Assembly (NCBI RefSeq): GCF_947503125.1
Contig: NZ_CANNCR010000024.1
Span: forward strand, 1-60,708
Origin: an uncultured Metabacillus sp.
GTDB taxonomy: Bacteria > Bacillota > Bacilli > Bacillales > Bacillaceae
Length of the DNA: 60,708 nt
Direction of reading: 5' to 3'
Shown here: positions 47,319 through 55,739 of the stretch, in pieces
Layout: each line of letters opens with the position of its first letter
How positions within the stretch are numbered: the first letter of the stretch is position 1
Program-made: the position numbers and the translations under genes
The notes under the pieces: generated by a model
What the model was told of the DNA's origin: nothing
Databases searched by the model: none
The model's input: the letters and a program-made list of their open reading frames with translations, nothing else

Positions 47319-47924
47319 TTAAGAATCTTTAGGTAAATGCTGTAAAAAGTGCATAATTGAGTTCTCAACATCCTTTTTGACCTGCAAAAGGATTTCTTGT
47401 TTTTTATCTAAAAGAGAATCCTGCTCTGTTAATGGCTGGCCATTTATATAATAGTTGATTCGGCTTTCGATCTGTTTTCGGATGTCCTCAATGATATGCC
47501 TGCGGTGCGGTTCATCTAGACGCAGGTCAAATTGCTGCCCCGCTTGTTCAATAAAGCCGACACAATCTGTATTTAAAAATTGATTTATTTCCTCATTGCA
47601 TTGTCGGAAAAGCTGTTCGCGCAGTTGTTGTTGTACTCCGTTTATGTTCATTCCTTTTTGTTGAACATCAAAATTATCGATTTGATCTGGAGTCGATGGT
47701 TTTAATCCAATATTTAATGTGCCATCAAGCTGTTCAACCTTTAATTGATCAAACTTATACTCAATTTTTTCAACGTTGGTAACAGGCTGACTCTTTATTT
47801 TTTCAACATCCTTTTTAAGGTCACGAATCATATGATTTAATTGGAGAATTCTTTGATCCTGATGCTGAATATATTGGTGAAGCTGCCAGATGTATTTGAA
47901 TAGGTCGTTATTATGCAAGATCAT
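47319..47924 (-). CDS. gerPC: Spore germination protein GerPC
   Basis: A 201-aa protein (ATG 47924). Coiled-coil N-terminus (LHQYIQHQDQRILQLNHMIRDLKK) and a longer helical C-terminus, as in GerPC. An AAAAGGTGGGTG ribosome-binding site precedes this ATG; a start 18 bases further upstream is possible but has no such site. The gap to gerPB is about 90 bases and includes a small hairpin. Confidence 0.88.
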   Translation of the reverse strand: MILHNNDLFKYIWQLHQYIQHQDQRILQLNHMIRDLKKDVEKIKSQPVTNVEKIEYKFDQLKVEQLDGTLNIGLKPSTPDQIDNFDVQQKGMNINGVQQQLREQLFRQCNEEINQFLNTDCVGFIEQAGQQFDLRLDEPHRRHIIEDIRKQIESRINYYINGQPLTEQDSLLDKKQEILLQVKKDVENSIMHFLQHLPKDS

Positions 47925-48017
47925 CACCCACCTTTTCTTCATCGCACAAATTAAGGATAATTACTATATATGCAATAAGGCAAAGATGGGTGAATGCCCA
48001 TTTATCACAATCTTTTA

Positions 48018-48254
48018 CTATGATGCTGGTGATGTTAATGGAACTAGTGATGTTTCTGCAGAGGTTTCTGATACAACTCCAGTAGGTGTTTCTGTTTCAA
48101 TAAGCGGTGCTGGTGAAGTAAAACCGCCTGTATTATAGAGGTTTGAAAGTGGTTTGATGATTCCGGCGCTGCCAATTTGCAAAACGGAGGAATTATTCAC
48201 AGCATCCACCCGCAAATAATTAATACAAATGGTTTGATTGATATAAAAATTCAA
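48018..48254 (-). CDS. gerPB: Spore germination protein GerPB
   Basis: A 78-aa protein. Starting at TTG 48254 it reads NFYINQTICINYLRVDAVNN, matching GerPB, and GGGAG lies at the right distance from that TTG. An upstream GTG at 48263 would add three residues and is less likely. The tail is rich in Pro, Thr and Ser. Directly downstream of gerPA in the operon. Confidence 0.9.
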   Translation of the reverse strand: MNFYINQTICINYLRVDAVNNSSVLQIGSAGIIKPLSNLYNTGGFTSPAPLIETETPTGVVSETSAETSLVPLTSPAS

Positions 48255-48266
48255 CGTCAACACTCC

Positions 48267-48488
48267 CTATAGATTTCCTGCACTCGGTTGATCGATTACA
48301 TCATTGTCATACGTATTCGTAACAGAGTTTTGATTATAAATGTTAAGACCATCCCCGGTATTAAAGGAGCCAGCACCAGCAAAGGTTTTTACCTCACTAT
48401 ATGGGGAAATGGTAATCACATCGCCAATATGAACAATACCGCTCGTTCCGACACTATTTACCTTAAAGGCTCCTACAATAGCTGGCAT
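48267..48488 (-). CDS. gerPA: Spore germination protein GerPA
   Basis: A 73-aa protein starting [20 protein letters not shown], the same conserved start as gerPF; an ATG nine bases upstream lies within its ribosome-binding site AAAGGATG. First gene of gerPABCDEF. A sigma-K type promoter is about 75 bases upstream. Confidence 0.92.
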   Translation of the reverse strand: MPAIVGAFKVNSVGTSGIVHIGDVITISPYSEVKTFAGAGSFNTGDGLNIYNQNSVTNTYDNDVIDQPSAGNL

Positions 48489-48560
48489 ATCGAACATCCT
48501 TTTTTATTTATTTAAATAATGGCACAAAAATGCTTCATGTATTTTTTAGGCGCCATATTA

Positions 48561-48589
48561 TACCTTATGATGGGGAAGGGAAATGGTGT
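48561..48589 (-). promoter_or_regulatory. Sigma-K type promoter of gerPABCDEF
   Basis: On the reverse strand ACAC (48586-48589), 16 bases, CATAAGGTA (48561-48569). This fits the sigma-K consensus (AC, about 16 bases, CATANNNTA). The gerP operon is known as a late mother-cell operon in Bacillus. Confidence 0.75.
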
Positions 48590-48733
48590 GACAAATGCGG
48601 AAAAAAACGGTGTATGGGATTTATATTATAGGGTTATTCTTCAATTAAAATTCACGAATATTACCTTGGAGTGAATAATCCAATTTAATCATCTGTATGA
48701 ACTATTAAAAAATTGAATAATATTAAGTTTTTT

Positions 48734-48778
48734 AAAGCATTTCTTATTACTTGAATGGTGAATGGGAAATGCTTTTTT
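48734..48778 (+). terminator. Orphan terminator-like hairpin
   Basis: AAAGCATTTC and GAAATGCTTT with a run of Ts after it. No forward-strand gene lies within the preceding kilobase that could use it. Either a small RNA is made from about 48620 on, or this is a leftover. Confidence 0.6.
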
Positions 48779-48885
48779 ATTAGTGTAAAGCAATAAAAAC
48801 ATCATAAAAATTAATAAAAATTTATTGAAAAACGATAAATGATATGCTAAATTCAAATTGACAATAAATAAGTGAGGTGCTTTTT

Positions 48886-49368
48886 ATGAAATTAGTATCA
48901 ACGCTCTTTTTAAAGATAGCTGTTATTCTTTTGGGATTACCAGTTCTTGTTATGTGTATCTTTTTGGTACCTGAGTTAGGAAATGTTGCGGCAAAATTGC
49001 TTCCAGAGTTTGCTTTTATAAAATATCCCGTTTTTATCGTTTTTTATGCATCGGCGATCCCTTTTTACTTTGCTTTGTATCAGGCTTTCAAACTTTTACG
49101 CTATATTGATAAAAATGAAGCTTTTTCGCAAATTTCTGTAACTGCTTTAAAGAAAATCAAATACTGTGCAATGACAATCAGTTGTTTGCATGTTCTAGTC
49201 TTGCCGCTCTTTTATCTCTTTGCGGAAATAGACGATGCCCCGGGTGTCATTTTTGTTGGTTTGGTTGTTCCTTTTGCTTCAATGGTGATCGCAGTCTTCG
49301 CTGCAGTTCTCCAGAGACTTTTACAAGAAGCGATTGATATAAAATCAGAAAATGACTTAACGGTCTGA
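48886..49368 (+). CDS. DUF2975 membrane protein
   Basis: A 160-aa protein with four hydrophobic segments (about residues 9-27, 45-65, 96-116, 126-147), the layout of DUF2975 proteins, which are usually encoded beside a small Xre regulator, as here. ATG 48886 follows GTGAGGTG. The two genes are 10 bases apart and surely cotranscribed. The function is unknown; such pairs are thought to form a small membrane-linked regulatory unit. Confidence 0.8.
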   Translation: MKLVSTLFLKIAVILLGLPVLVMCIFLVPELGNVAAKLLPEFAFIKYPVFIVFYASAIPFYFALYQAFKLLRYIDKNEAFSQISVTALKKIKYCAMTISCLHVLVLPLFYLFAEIDDAPGVIFVGLVVPFASMVIAVFAAVLQRLLQEAIDIKSENDLTV

Positions 49369-49378
49369 GGTGATGAAC

Positions 49379-49603
49379 ATGGCAATTATTATTAATATTG
49401 ATGTGATGCTGGCTAAAAGGAAAATGAGCGTTACAGAGCTTTCGGAGAGAGTTGGAATAACGATGGCTAATCTTTCTATATTGAAAAATGGAAAGGCAAA
49501 GGCGATTCGACTGTCAACTTTAGAAGCAATTTGTAAGGCTTTAGACTGTCAACCCGGAGATATTTTGGAATACCGAAGTGATGAAGAAGACACCCAGGAA
49601 TAA
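49379..49603 (+). CDS. Small Xre-family regulator (YozG-like)
   Basis: A 74-aa protein made of a single helix-turn-helix domain: KRKMSVTELSERVGITMANLSILKNGKAKAIRLSTLEAI (residues about 13-51), then LDCQPGDILEYRSDEE. ATG 49379 has GAGGTGATG at a good distance; upstream starts in the same frame are possible. It probably represses its own DUF2975-Xre operon. Ends with an acidic tail. Confidence 0.85.
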   Translation: MAIIINIDVMLAKRKMSVTELSERVGITMANLSILKNGKAKAIRLSTLEAICKALDCQPGDILEYRSDEEDTQE

Positions 49604-49671
49604 TAAAGTGGTAATAACCAACAGGGAAAGGAAAATTTTTTAATAAATCGAATTCAAAAGGGGAGTTATTC

Positions 49672-50514
49672 ATGAATTTAACCATCCAAGGTGCTCAGAA
49701 AAAAACTTTAAAGTTACACATTATGGGAGCACTAAAGCAACTCGTTCGTTTTGGGTGGGAACAGGCCCTATCATGTTTGTTTCCTGTCGTTATTTTCGCT
49801 TCTTTGGCTTTTACACAAATCATCCCGCTTCCCTTTCTGCCACGGTATGACTGGTTGCTCCTCATCTGCCTTCTGATGCAGTGGTGGACGGTGCGTTCCG
49901 GGCTTGAAACACGGGATGAACTAAAGGTTATCACATTGTTCCACCTTATTGGTCTTGCTCTTGAACTTTTCAAGGTACATATGGGCTCCTGGTCATATCC
50001 AGAGGAAGGATATTTTAAAATTTTTGGTGTACCTTTGTACAGCGGATTCATGTATGCAAGTGTAGCGAGTTATCTTTGCCAGGCGTGGAGGAGGCTTAAA
50101 GTTGAACTCGTTAAGTGGCCGCCGTTTTTGGTCGTTGTACCTCTTGCAGCTGCGATTTATTTGAATTTTTTCACACACCATTATTGGTTTGACGTCCGCT
50201 TTTGGTTATCCGGTCTTGTCATCATTGTTTTTTGGAAATCATGGGTCATATACGAGGTTAATGGAACTCGTTACCGTATGCCACTCGCACTTTCTTTTGT
50301 GCTCATAGGATTTTTTATATGGATAGCAGAAAATATCGCAACGTACTTTGGAGCTTGGGAATACCCAAACCAAACAGAGGCATGGAGTCTTGTTCATCTT
50401 GGGAAGGTGAGCTCATGGCTCTTACTAGTAATTGTTAGCTTTCTTATCGTAGCGACGTTAAAGCAGGTTAAGGGGAAAAATTCCACCAGGATAGATACTA
50501 GTCAAGTTTTATAA
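49672..50514 (+). CDS. DUF817 integral membrane protein (YoaT-like)
   Basis: A 280-aa integral membrane protein with about eight predicted segments and several conserved aromatic-acidic stretches (FKVHMGSWSYPEEGYFKIFG; GVPLYSGFMYASVASYLCQAW; FFTHHYWFDVRFWL). ATG follows AAAGGGGAG. It matches DUF817 proteins such as YoaT of B. subtilis. The role is unknown. It lies 68 bases after the Xre gene, possibly in the same transcript. Confidence 0.8.
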   Translation: MNLTIQGAQKKTLKLHIMGALKQLVRFGWEQALSCLFPVVIFASLAFTQIIPLPFLPRYDWLLLICLLMQWWTVRSGLETRDELKVITLFHLIGLALELFKVHMGSWSYPEEGYFKIFGVPLYSGFMYASVASYLCQAWRRLKVELVKWPPFLVVVPLAAAIYLNFFTHHYWFDVRFWLSGLVIIVFWKSWVIYEVNGTRYRMPLALSFVLIGFFIWIAENIATYFGAWEYPNQTEAWSLVHLGKVSSWLLLVIVSFLIVATLKQVKGKNSTRIDTSQVL

Positions 50515-50879
50515 CGGTCATGAACCTTCTTTTAATAATGGAATTCGACTTTTTAGGTTGAAGCTCTTCTAGCAAAATAATTCAATTGGAAAAAACGATG
50601 TTAATAAATGCTTTTACTTCTACAGATAAAAATTGCCGATATGTATTTATAAGGTACTTGTGAAAATACTAACTTAAACTATAGGAATTAGGATCAATTG
50701 TAGAATAGAAAAAAGGATCATACATATTAGCAAGAATAATATGTATGATCCTTATTTCTATTCGTGTAAAATGAAAGTGCAAAATATCTCCAACTGTTAC
50801 ACATCTTCTTTGCTAAATAAGTTATTTCCGTACCATAAAAATAGGTTTTTAAACAATAATCCTTGGGAGGAGTTCGTTG
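50515..50879. other. Intergenic region before the TatD gene
   Basis: A 365-base A/T-rich region. The only notable structure is the perfect hairpin at 50715-50751. No supported frame. Confidence 0.55.
50715..50751. repeat. Perfect 15-bp hairpin
   Basis: GGATCATACATATTA and TAATATGTATGATCC with a 7-base loop. AAAAAA lies on one side and TTATTTCT on the other, so it could terminate weakly in both directions; no gene end is close by on the forward strand. Confidence 0.6.
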
Positions 50880-51680
50880 ATGATTGATGCACATATACAT
50901 CTTGATCAATATCACTCTAATTTAGATGAGGCCATTTTAAGATGGCAGGAAAATGGAATCGAAGCTGTTGTAGCAGTTGCGTCAAACCTGCAATCAAGTT
51001 ATGAGATATTGAAGCTTAAGCAACGCTTTCCTGAATTTGTCTATGCAGCAATCGGACATCATCCGGAAGCTCCCCCTCCAGCAAGCATGGAATTAGCTGA
51101 ACTCCTAGATCTGATAAAACAGGAACGGAAGCATTTATCTGCAATAGGGGAAATTGGGCTGCCGACTTATCGAAAAAAGGAGCTTTATGAACGATACAAA
51201 GAGGAAGAATACATATTTGTATTAGAAGAGTTTTTACAGATGGCGAAGGAGATAAAATTGCCAGTTGTTTTACATGCTGTGCATGAAGAAGCGAAAAATG
51301 CATTAACCTGCTTAAAGAGGCAGCAAATTCCACACGCACATTTTCATTGGTTAAAGGCCAGGGAGGATGTAGTAAGTGATATTGTCTCAAGCGGATATTA
51401 TGTTTCTGTTACACCAGAGGTTTGTTACCGGGAACGAGATCAGAAATTAGCTAGACAAATCCCGATGGATCAGCTTTTAATCGAAACAGATGGACCTTGG
51501 AAGTATCATGGTCCTTTTAAAGAGAGAGAAACATCCCCATTATTATTAAAGGAAATCAGTGAGTGCTTATCGAATATTCTTACTATCCCGATTCACAGCT
51601 TAAGAGAAAAAGTAACAACAAACACAAAACGATTCTATACGGAGGGGACATATGAAATTCGTAACAGCGTCAATACATAA
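50880..51680 (+). CDS. TatD-family metal-dependent hydrolase
   Basis: A 266-aa amidohydrolase-fold protein with the full set of metal ligands in order: HIHLDQYH at residue 4, GHHPEAPPP near 60, EIGLP near 87, VLHAVHEEA near 129, HFHW near 157 and TDGPW near 203. TatD-type proteins act as Mg-dependent DNases or related hydrolases. ATG 50880 follows GGGAGGAG. Its 3' end overlaps the yisK start by 29 bases, so the two are coupled. Confidence 0.85.
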   Translation: MIDAHIHLDQYHSNLDEAILRWQENGIEAVVAVASNLQSSYEILKLKQRFPEFVYAAIGHHPEAPPPASMELAELLDLIKQERKHLSAIGEIGLPTYRKKELYERYKEEEYIFVLEEFLQMAKEIKLPVVLHAVHEEAKNALTCLKRQQIPHAHFHWLKAREDVVSDIVSSGYYVSVTPEVCYRERDQKLARQIPMDQLLIETDGPWKYHGPFKERETSPLLLKEISECLSNILTIPIHSLREKVTTNTKRFYTEGTYEIRNSVNT

Positions 51681-52557
51681 TGAGCAGTTTATTGGAGTAG
51701 TATACGGTGATAAAATCATTGATTTAAAAAAAGCGGAAAAGGATATTTTTGAATTAACATCTTTCCCAAAATCCATGGTTGATTGTGTGGCATTAGGTGA
51801 CAAGTTTGTCCAAAATGTAAAACAAATTGTTGATAAAATCGTAGGTAAAGATGGATCTGAAAGCTATCTTTACCCAATTGAAGATGTAAAACTGCTTTCC
51901 CCTATTCCAAGACCAGCTAAAAATGTTTTTTGTGTAGGGAAAAACTACCGAGAACATGCAATCGAAATGGGAAGTGAGGCAGATGTACCAAAACATGTTA
52001 TGCTGTTTTCAAAAGTACCAACTTCTGTCATTGGCCATGAAGATGAAATAGATCCGCATTTACATCTAACGAAAGAGCTTGATTATGAGGGAGAACTTGC
52101 GGTCATTATTGGGAAAAAAGGCAAGCAAATAAATGAAGCAGAAGCAATGGATTATGTGTTTGGTTTTACCATCGTAAATGATATTACGGCAAGAAATGTG
52201 CAAGCGCAGCATAAACAATTTTTGCTTGGCAAAAGCCTGGATACCTCTTGTCCGATCGGTCCTTATATCGTTCATAAATCTGCAATTGAAAACCCTTATG
52301 ATTTAACAATTACTACAAAAGTTAATGATGAAGTAAGACAGAACGGCCATACAAAGAATATGATTTTTACAATTGAGCATATCATTTCAACGATCTCACA
52401 AGGAACAACGCTTGAACCAGGTGATATTATTGCAACAGGAACACCTGCCGGGGTAGGGAAGGGATTTAACCCTCCTAAGTTTTTACAGCCTGGCGATCTA
52501 GTAGAGATTGAGATTGAAAAGATCGGGGTATTAAGAAATCGAATAATGAATTCATAA
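51652..52557 (+). CDS. yisK: YisK, fumarylacetoacetate hydrolase-family protein
   Basis: A 301-aa protein of the FAH family. The N-terminal domain is about 80 residues; the catalytic region has FCVGKNYREHAIEMG near residue 91, the metal-binding LTKELDYEGELAVIIGK near 138, NDITARNVQ near 178 and TGTPAGVGKGF near 262. Family members are decarboxylases or hydrolases of oxo acids. ATG follows GGAGGGG. Position upstream of yisL matches B. subtilis. Confidence 0.88.
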   Translation: MKFVTASIHNEQFIGVVYGDKIIDLKKAEKDIFELTSFPKSMVDCVALGDKFVQNVKQIVDKIVGKDGSESYLYPIEDVKLLSPIPRPAKNVFCVGKNYREHAIEMGSEADVPKHVMLFSKVPTSVIGHEDEIDPHLHLTKELDYEGELAVIIGKKGKQINEAEAMDYVFGFTIVNDITARNVQAQHKQFLLGKSLDTSCPIGPYIVHKSAIENPYDLTITTKVNDEVRQNGHTKNMIFTIEHIISTISQGTTLEPGDIIATGTPAGVGKGFNPPKFLQPGDLVEIEIEKIGVLRNRIMNS

Positions 52558-52678
52558 TGATGAAGGCAGGATTTCATAAAATAGACACAAGCAGACAATT
52601 CTTTGAACCAGTTTCATTAATATTTTTAGTGAATCATGCTAAAATAGGGTTGTTTGAACCTATTAAGGAGGAAAAAAT

Positions 52679-53029
52679 ATGACACATGCACATATTACGA
52701 CATGGGTAATCGCCATTATCCTTTTCTTCGTAGCAAACTCACTATTAAAATCAGGAAAAGAAAAAGTAGTTCACATGGTTTTAAGACTGTTTTATATTTT
52801 GATCATTGTGACAGGAGTGATCATTGCTTCAGGTATTTACCAATTTAATGGAGAGTATATCGGTAAGATCATCTTAGGTATCGTAACGATCGGAATGATG
52901 GAAATGGTATTAGTTAAAGCGAAAAAAGGCCAGCCAAATAAGGTATTTTGGATTATCTTCATTATTTCACTTATTCTAACAATTTTATTAGGTTTGCGTT
53001 TGCCATTAGGCTTTTCCCCATTAGGCTAA
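52679..53029 (+). CDS. yisL: YisL, UPF0344 membrane protein
   Basis: A 116-aa protein with four membrane segments and the UPF0344 pattern (MTHAHITTWVIAIILFFVA; FNGEYIGKIILGIVTIGMME). ATG follows AAGGAGG. The function is unknown. It ends with a strong terminator. Confidence 0.88.
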   Translation: MTHAHITTWVIAIILFFVANSLLKSGKEKVVHMVLRLFYILIIVTGVIIASGIYQFNGEYIGKIILGIVTIGMMEMVLVKAKKGQPNKVFWIIFIISLILTILLGLRLPLGFSPLG

Positions 53030-53040
53030 TAAGTGATTAA

Positions 53041-53081
53041 GGAGGTGTTTCAAAACTTATGCTTGAAACACCTTCTTTTTT
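53041..53081 (+). terminator. Terminator of yisL
   Basis: AGGTGTTTCAA and TTGAAACACCT with a run of Ts after it. Confidence 0.9.
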
Positions 53082-53093
53082 ATAATATCAGAA

Positions 53094-53252
53094 TTTATAT
53101 ATTTTCTTAACATAGCTTGCGTTTCTGAATCTAGCTCCAGGCGCCATCGGCTCGAGGTCATAAGTCAAACAGGAATTGAAGGTAAAGTACACCTTCTATT
53201 CCTGTTTGACTTATGCTTGTCGCCGATAGGCAGGCGCCTTGCGCTTTTTTTA
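53094..53252 (+). repeat. Dispersed hairpin repeat, copy 5
   Basis: Near-identical to copy 3 (10441-10599), 42 kb away, including the ATATTTTCTTAACATAGC edge; differs mainly at GGCTCGAGGTCATAAG and CGCCGATAGGCAGG. It lies just upstream of the glpD promoter. Confidence 0.9.
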
Positions 53253-53322
53253 TAACTTTCTACTTCAATATTAAACGAAATATGTTATAATAAAAATAAG
53301 TTAATAAATTGGTTTGAGATTC

Positions 53323-53386
53323 AGAGAGACCAAGACTGTGTTATAGCTTAAAAGGGCTATAATAAAGTCGTGGTCTCTCTTTTTTA
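53323..53386 (+). promoter_or_regulatory. glpD leader terminator (GlpP-type antitermination)
   Basis: AGAGAGACCA pairs with TGGTCTCTCT and is followed by a run of Ts; inner TTATAGC and GCTATAA pair as well. It lies between the -10 box and the glpD start. In B. subtilis the glpD leader has such an element controlled by GlpP with glycerol-3-phosphate, so the same control is likely here. Confidence 0.8.
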
Positions 53387-53443
53387 GTAATAATTGGATA
53401 TTTTTAACAATAAGGTCATTAATTATAGGAGGAAAAAAACGAA

Positions 53444-55099
53444 ATGTCGATAAAATTCTCGGCTTTAAACAGAGTAGATCAATTAACAGAAATGATTAAG
53501 GATCAATATGACTTGTTAGTTATTGGCGGCGGTATTACAGGTGCCGGCATTGCATTAGATGCTTCACTTAGAGGGATGAAGGTAGCGGTAGTGGAAATGC
53601 AGGATTTTGCAGCGGGTACTTCGAGCCGATCAACAAAGCTTGTTCACGGAGGTCTCCGTTATTTAAAACAATTTCAAGTCGGTATGGTTGCTGAGGTTGG
53701 GAAAGAGAGGGCTATTGTTTATGAAAACGGTCCGCATGTAACAACACCTGAATGGATGTTATTACCGATTCATAAAGGAGGGACTTTTGGAAGATTTAGT
53801 ACGTCAATTGGTCTTCGTGTCTACGACTTTTTAGCAGGTGTTAAAAAATCTGAACGCCGTTCTATGCTTTCAGCAACTGATACATTGCGTAAAGAGCCGC
53901 TTGTGAAAAAAGCAGGATTAAAAGGCGGCGGATATTATGTTGAATACCGGACAGATGATGCACGCTTAACCATCGAAACGATGAAAGCGGCTGTTGAAAA
54001 TGGCGCACATGTTATCAATTATGCAAAAGCGGAAGAATTTCTATATGAAAATAAACAAATAACAGGTGTTGTTGTAAAAGATATGATGTCGAACAAGCTT
54101 TATGAAATAAAAGCAGCAAAGGTAGTAAATGCGGGCGGCCCTTGGGTTGATGAGATTCGGAAACATGATTATGCAAGAAATAATAAACAGCTTCGCTTGA
54201 CAAAAGGTGTTCATCTAGTCATTGATCAGTCAAAATTCCCGCTTCGTCAAGCCGTTTATTTTGATACACCAGATGGACGGATGGTCTTTGCGATTCCGCG
54301 TGATGGTAAAACATATGTAGGTACAACAGATACGTTTTACGACAAGGATACGGCAAATCCGAAGATGCTTGCTGAGGACCGTGATTATATTTTAAAAGCG
54401 ATTCATTTTATGTTCCCAGATGTCAAGGTAACAGAAAAGGATGTTGAATCAAGCTGGGCTGGTGTTCGACCATTAATTTATGAGGAAGGAAAGGATCCTT
54501 CTGAAATCTCCCGTAAGGATGAAATCTGGGAGGCTGAAAGCGGGCTGATCACCATCGCGGGCGGGAAGCTTACTGGCTACCGGAAAATGGCGGAGGCTGT
54601 AGTTGATCTTATTGCCAAACGTCTTCAAGAACAGGGAAAAGGATTCAAAGAAAGCCAAACAAAAACATACCCGATTTCAGGAGGAAATGTTGGCGGTTCT
54701 AAAGGGTTAGGGCCATTTATTGCAAAAAAAGCAATAGAAGCTCTTCAATCCGGATTTACAAAAGAAGAGGGACATCACTTAGCTGCTATGTATGGATCGA
54801 ATGTTGATGAGCTTTTCCGTTACGGAAAACAGTATGACACAGTAGAAACGAAGCTATCACGCATCGTTTATGCACAGTTAATGTACGCGATTGAACAAGA
54901 AATGGCAACAAAGCCAGTGGATTTCTTTATTCGCCGTACAGGAGCCTTATTCTTTAACATTGATTGGGTTCGCAGCTGGAAGGATGAGGTCATTGCGTTT
55001 ATGGAAGAAAAGCTTGGTTGGACGAAGGAGCAAACGGCTGAATATACAAGACAATTAGAACGAGAGCTAACGGATGCAGTTACTCCGGTCAATCAATAA
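53444..55099 (+). CDS. glpD: Glycerol-3-phosphate dehydrogenase
   Basis: A 551-aa FAD-dependent, membrane-associated enzyme that oxidises glycerol-3-phosphate to dihydroxyacetone phosphate and feeds electrons to quinones. The N-terminal FAD motif [19 protein letters not shown] is near residue 26, [17 protein letters not shown] near 62, and the C-terminal DAO domain is complete. ATG follows AGGAGGAAAAAAACGAA. A leader terminator upstream suggests antitermination by GlpP. It ends in a shared terminator with the convergent gene. Confidence 0.95.
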   Translation: MSIKFSALNRVDQLTEMIKDQYDLLVIGGGITGAGIALDASLRGMKVAVVEMQDFAAGTSSRSTKLVHGGLRYLKQFQVGMVAEVGKERAIVYENGPHVTTPEWMLLPIHKGGTFGRFSTSIGLRVYDFLAGVKKSERRSMLSATDTLRKEPLVKKAGLKGGGYYVEYRTDDARLTIETMKAAVENGAHVINYAKAEEFLYENKQITGVVVKDMMSNKLYEIKAAKVVNAGGPWVDEIRKHDYARNNKQLRLTKGVHLVIDQSKFPLRQAVYFDTPDGRMVFAIPRDGKTYVGTTDTFYDKDTANPKMLAEDRDYILKAIHFMFPDVKVTEKDVESSWAGVRPLIYEEGKDPSEISRKDEIWEAESGLITIAGGKLTGYRKMAEAVVDLIAKRLQEQGKGFKESQTKTYPISGGNVGGSKGLGPFIAKKAIEALQSGFTKEEGHHLAAMYGSNVDELFRYGKQYDTVETKLSRIVYAQLMYAIEQEMATKPVDFFIRRTGALFFNIDWVRSWKDEVIAFMEEKLGWTKEQTAEYTRQLERELTDAVTPVNQ

Positions 55100-55118
55100 A
55101 TGAGAAAAGAGAGAGTAA

Positions 55119-55154
55119 AATGGGGGTGTCTCAAAAGGTTGAGACACCCCCATT
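55119..55154. terminator. Bidirectional terminator between glpD and the decarboxylase gene
   Basis: AATGGGGGTGTCTCAA and TTGAGACACCCCCATT form a stem with short T-rich ends on both sides, fitting the convergent gene ends. Confidence 0.85.
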
Positions 55155-55169
55155 CTCATGCTGTTAACA

Positions 55170-55631
55170 TTATTTTTCTGCTACAGGCTGGTAAAGTCCA
55201 GGTATGCTATTCGCTGAGATAGCCAAACGGTTCCAACCGTTTATGGTGATGATGATCGTAACGAGATCGATATATTGTTTTTCATCAAAATGCTGGCGAA
55301 CCCGTTGATACAGATCATCTGGTACCCCGTTTGCGGAAATGGTTGTAACGGCTTCCGTTAATTCTATCGCTGCCCTTTCCTCTTCAGAATAGAAGGGTGA
55401 CTCCCGCCAAGCCGGTAAACAGTATATTCTTTGTTCTGTTTCACCAATTGCCCGGGCATCCTTTGTGTGCATATCCAAGCAGAAAGCACAGCCATTGATT
55501 TGAGACGCACGAATTTTCACTAATTCGATGAGTTTACTATCAAATCCTGTTGTTTTCTTGTAGTCCTCCAGTTGTCTCATTAATCTAAAGACTTCTCGAT
55601 TTGTTTGCATGTAGTTAATACGTTGCTCCAT
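55170..55631 (-). CDS. Carboxymuconolactone decarboxylase (AhpD-like) family protein
   Basis: A 153-aa protein. The redox CxxC and histidine sit in GCAFCLDMHTKDARAIGE near residue 45. Family members act as alkylhydroperoxidase-type or decarboxylase enzymes. ATG 55631 follows GGAGGTT; an upstream ATG in the same frame lies within this site. It sits next to a disrupted ECF41-type sigma factor gene, and its promoter has the ECF41 pattern, so it is the expected target of that lost sigma factor. Confidence 0.88.
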   Translation of the reverse strand: MEQRINYMQTNREVFRLMRQLEDYKKTTGFDSKLIELVKIRASQINGCAFCLDMHTKDARAIGETEQRIYCLPAWRESPFYSEEERAAIELTEAVTTISANGVPDDLYQRVRQHFDEKQYIDLVTIIITINGWNRLAISANSIPGLYQPVAEK

Positions 55632-55672
55632 GTAGATAACCTCCATTTAATTAATTTATGTTTCACTATTAA

Positions 55673-55699
55673 GACTAAATAGAGGTTTGATTTGTGACA
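55673..55699 (-). promoter_or_regulatory. ECF41-type promoter of the decarboxylase gene
   Basis: On the reverse strand TGTCACA (55693-55699), 16 bases, then AGTC (55673-55676). ECF41 target promoters carry TGTCACA and a CGTC-type -10, so only one base of the -10 differs. The distance to the decarboxylase ATG is 42 bases. Confidence 0.7.
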
Positions 55700-55739
55700 T
55701 TAAAAAAAAGCTCGCATTAGAGCTCTCGGTTTATTCTAA

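Larger units (their letters stand above)
48498..48885. other. Intergenic region between gerP and the DUF2975 gene
   Basis: A 388-base region that contains the sigma-K type promoter of gerP (48561-48589) on the reverse strand and, on the forward strand, a strong terminator-like hairpin (48734-48778) that has no gene upstream of it. The rest is A/T-rich with no supported frame. Confidence 0.6.
53030..53443. other. Intergenic region before glpD
   Basis: A 414-base region that holds the yisL terminator, dispersed repeat copy 5, a -10 box (TATAAT, 53286-53291) and the glpD leader hairpin (53323-53386). Confidence 0.75.
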
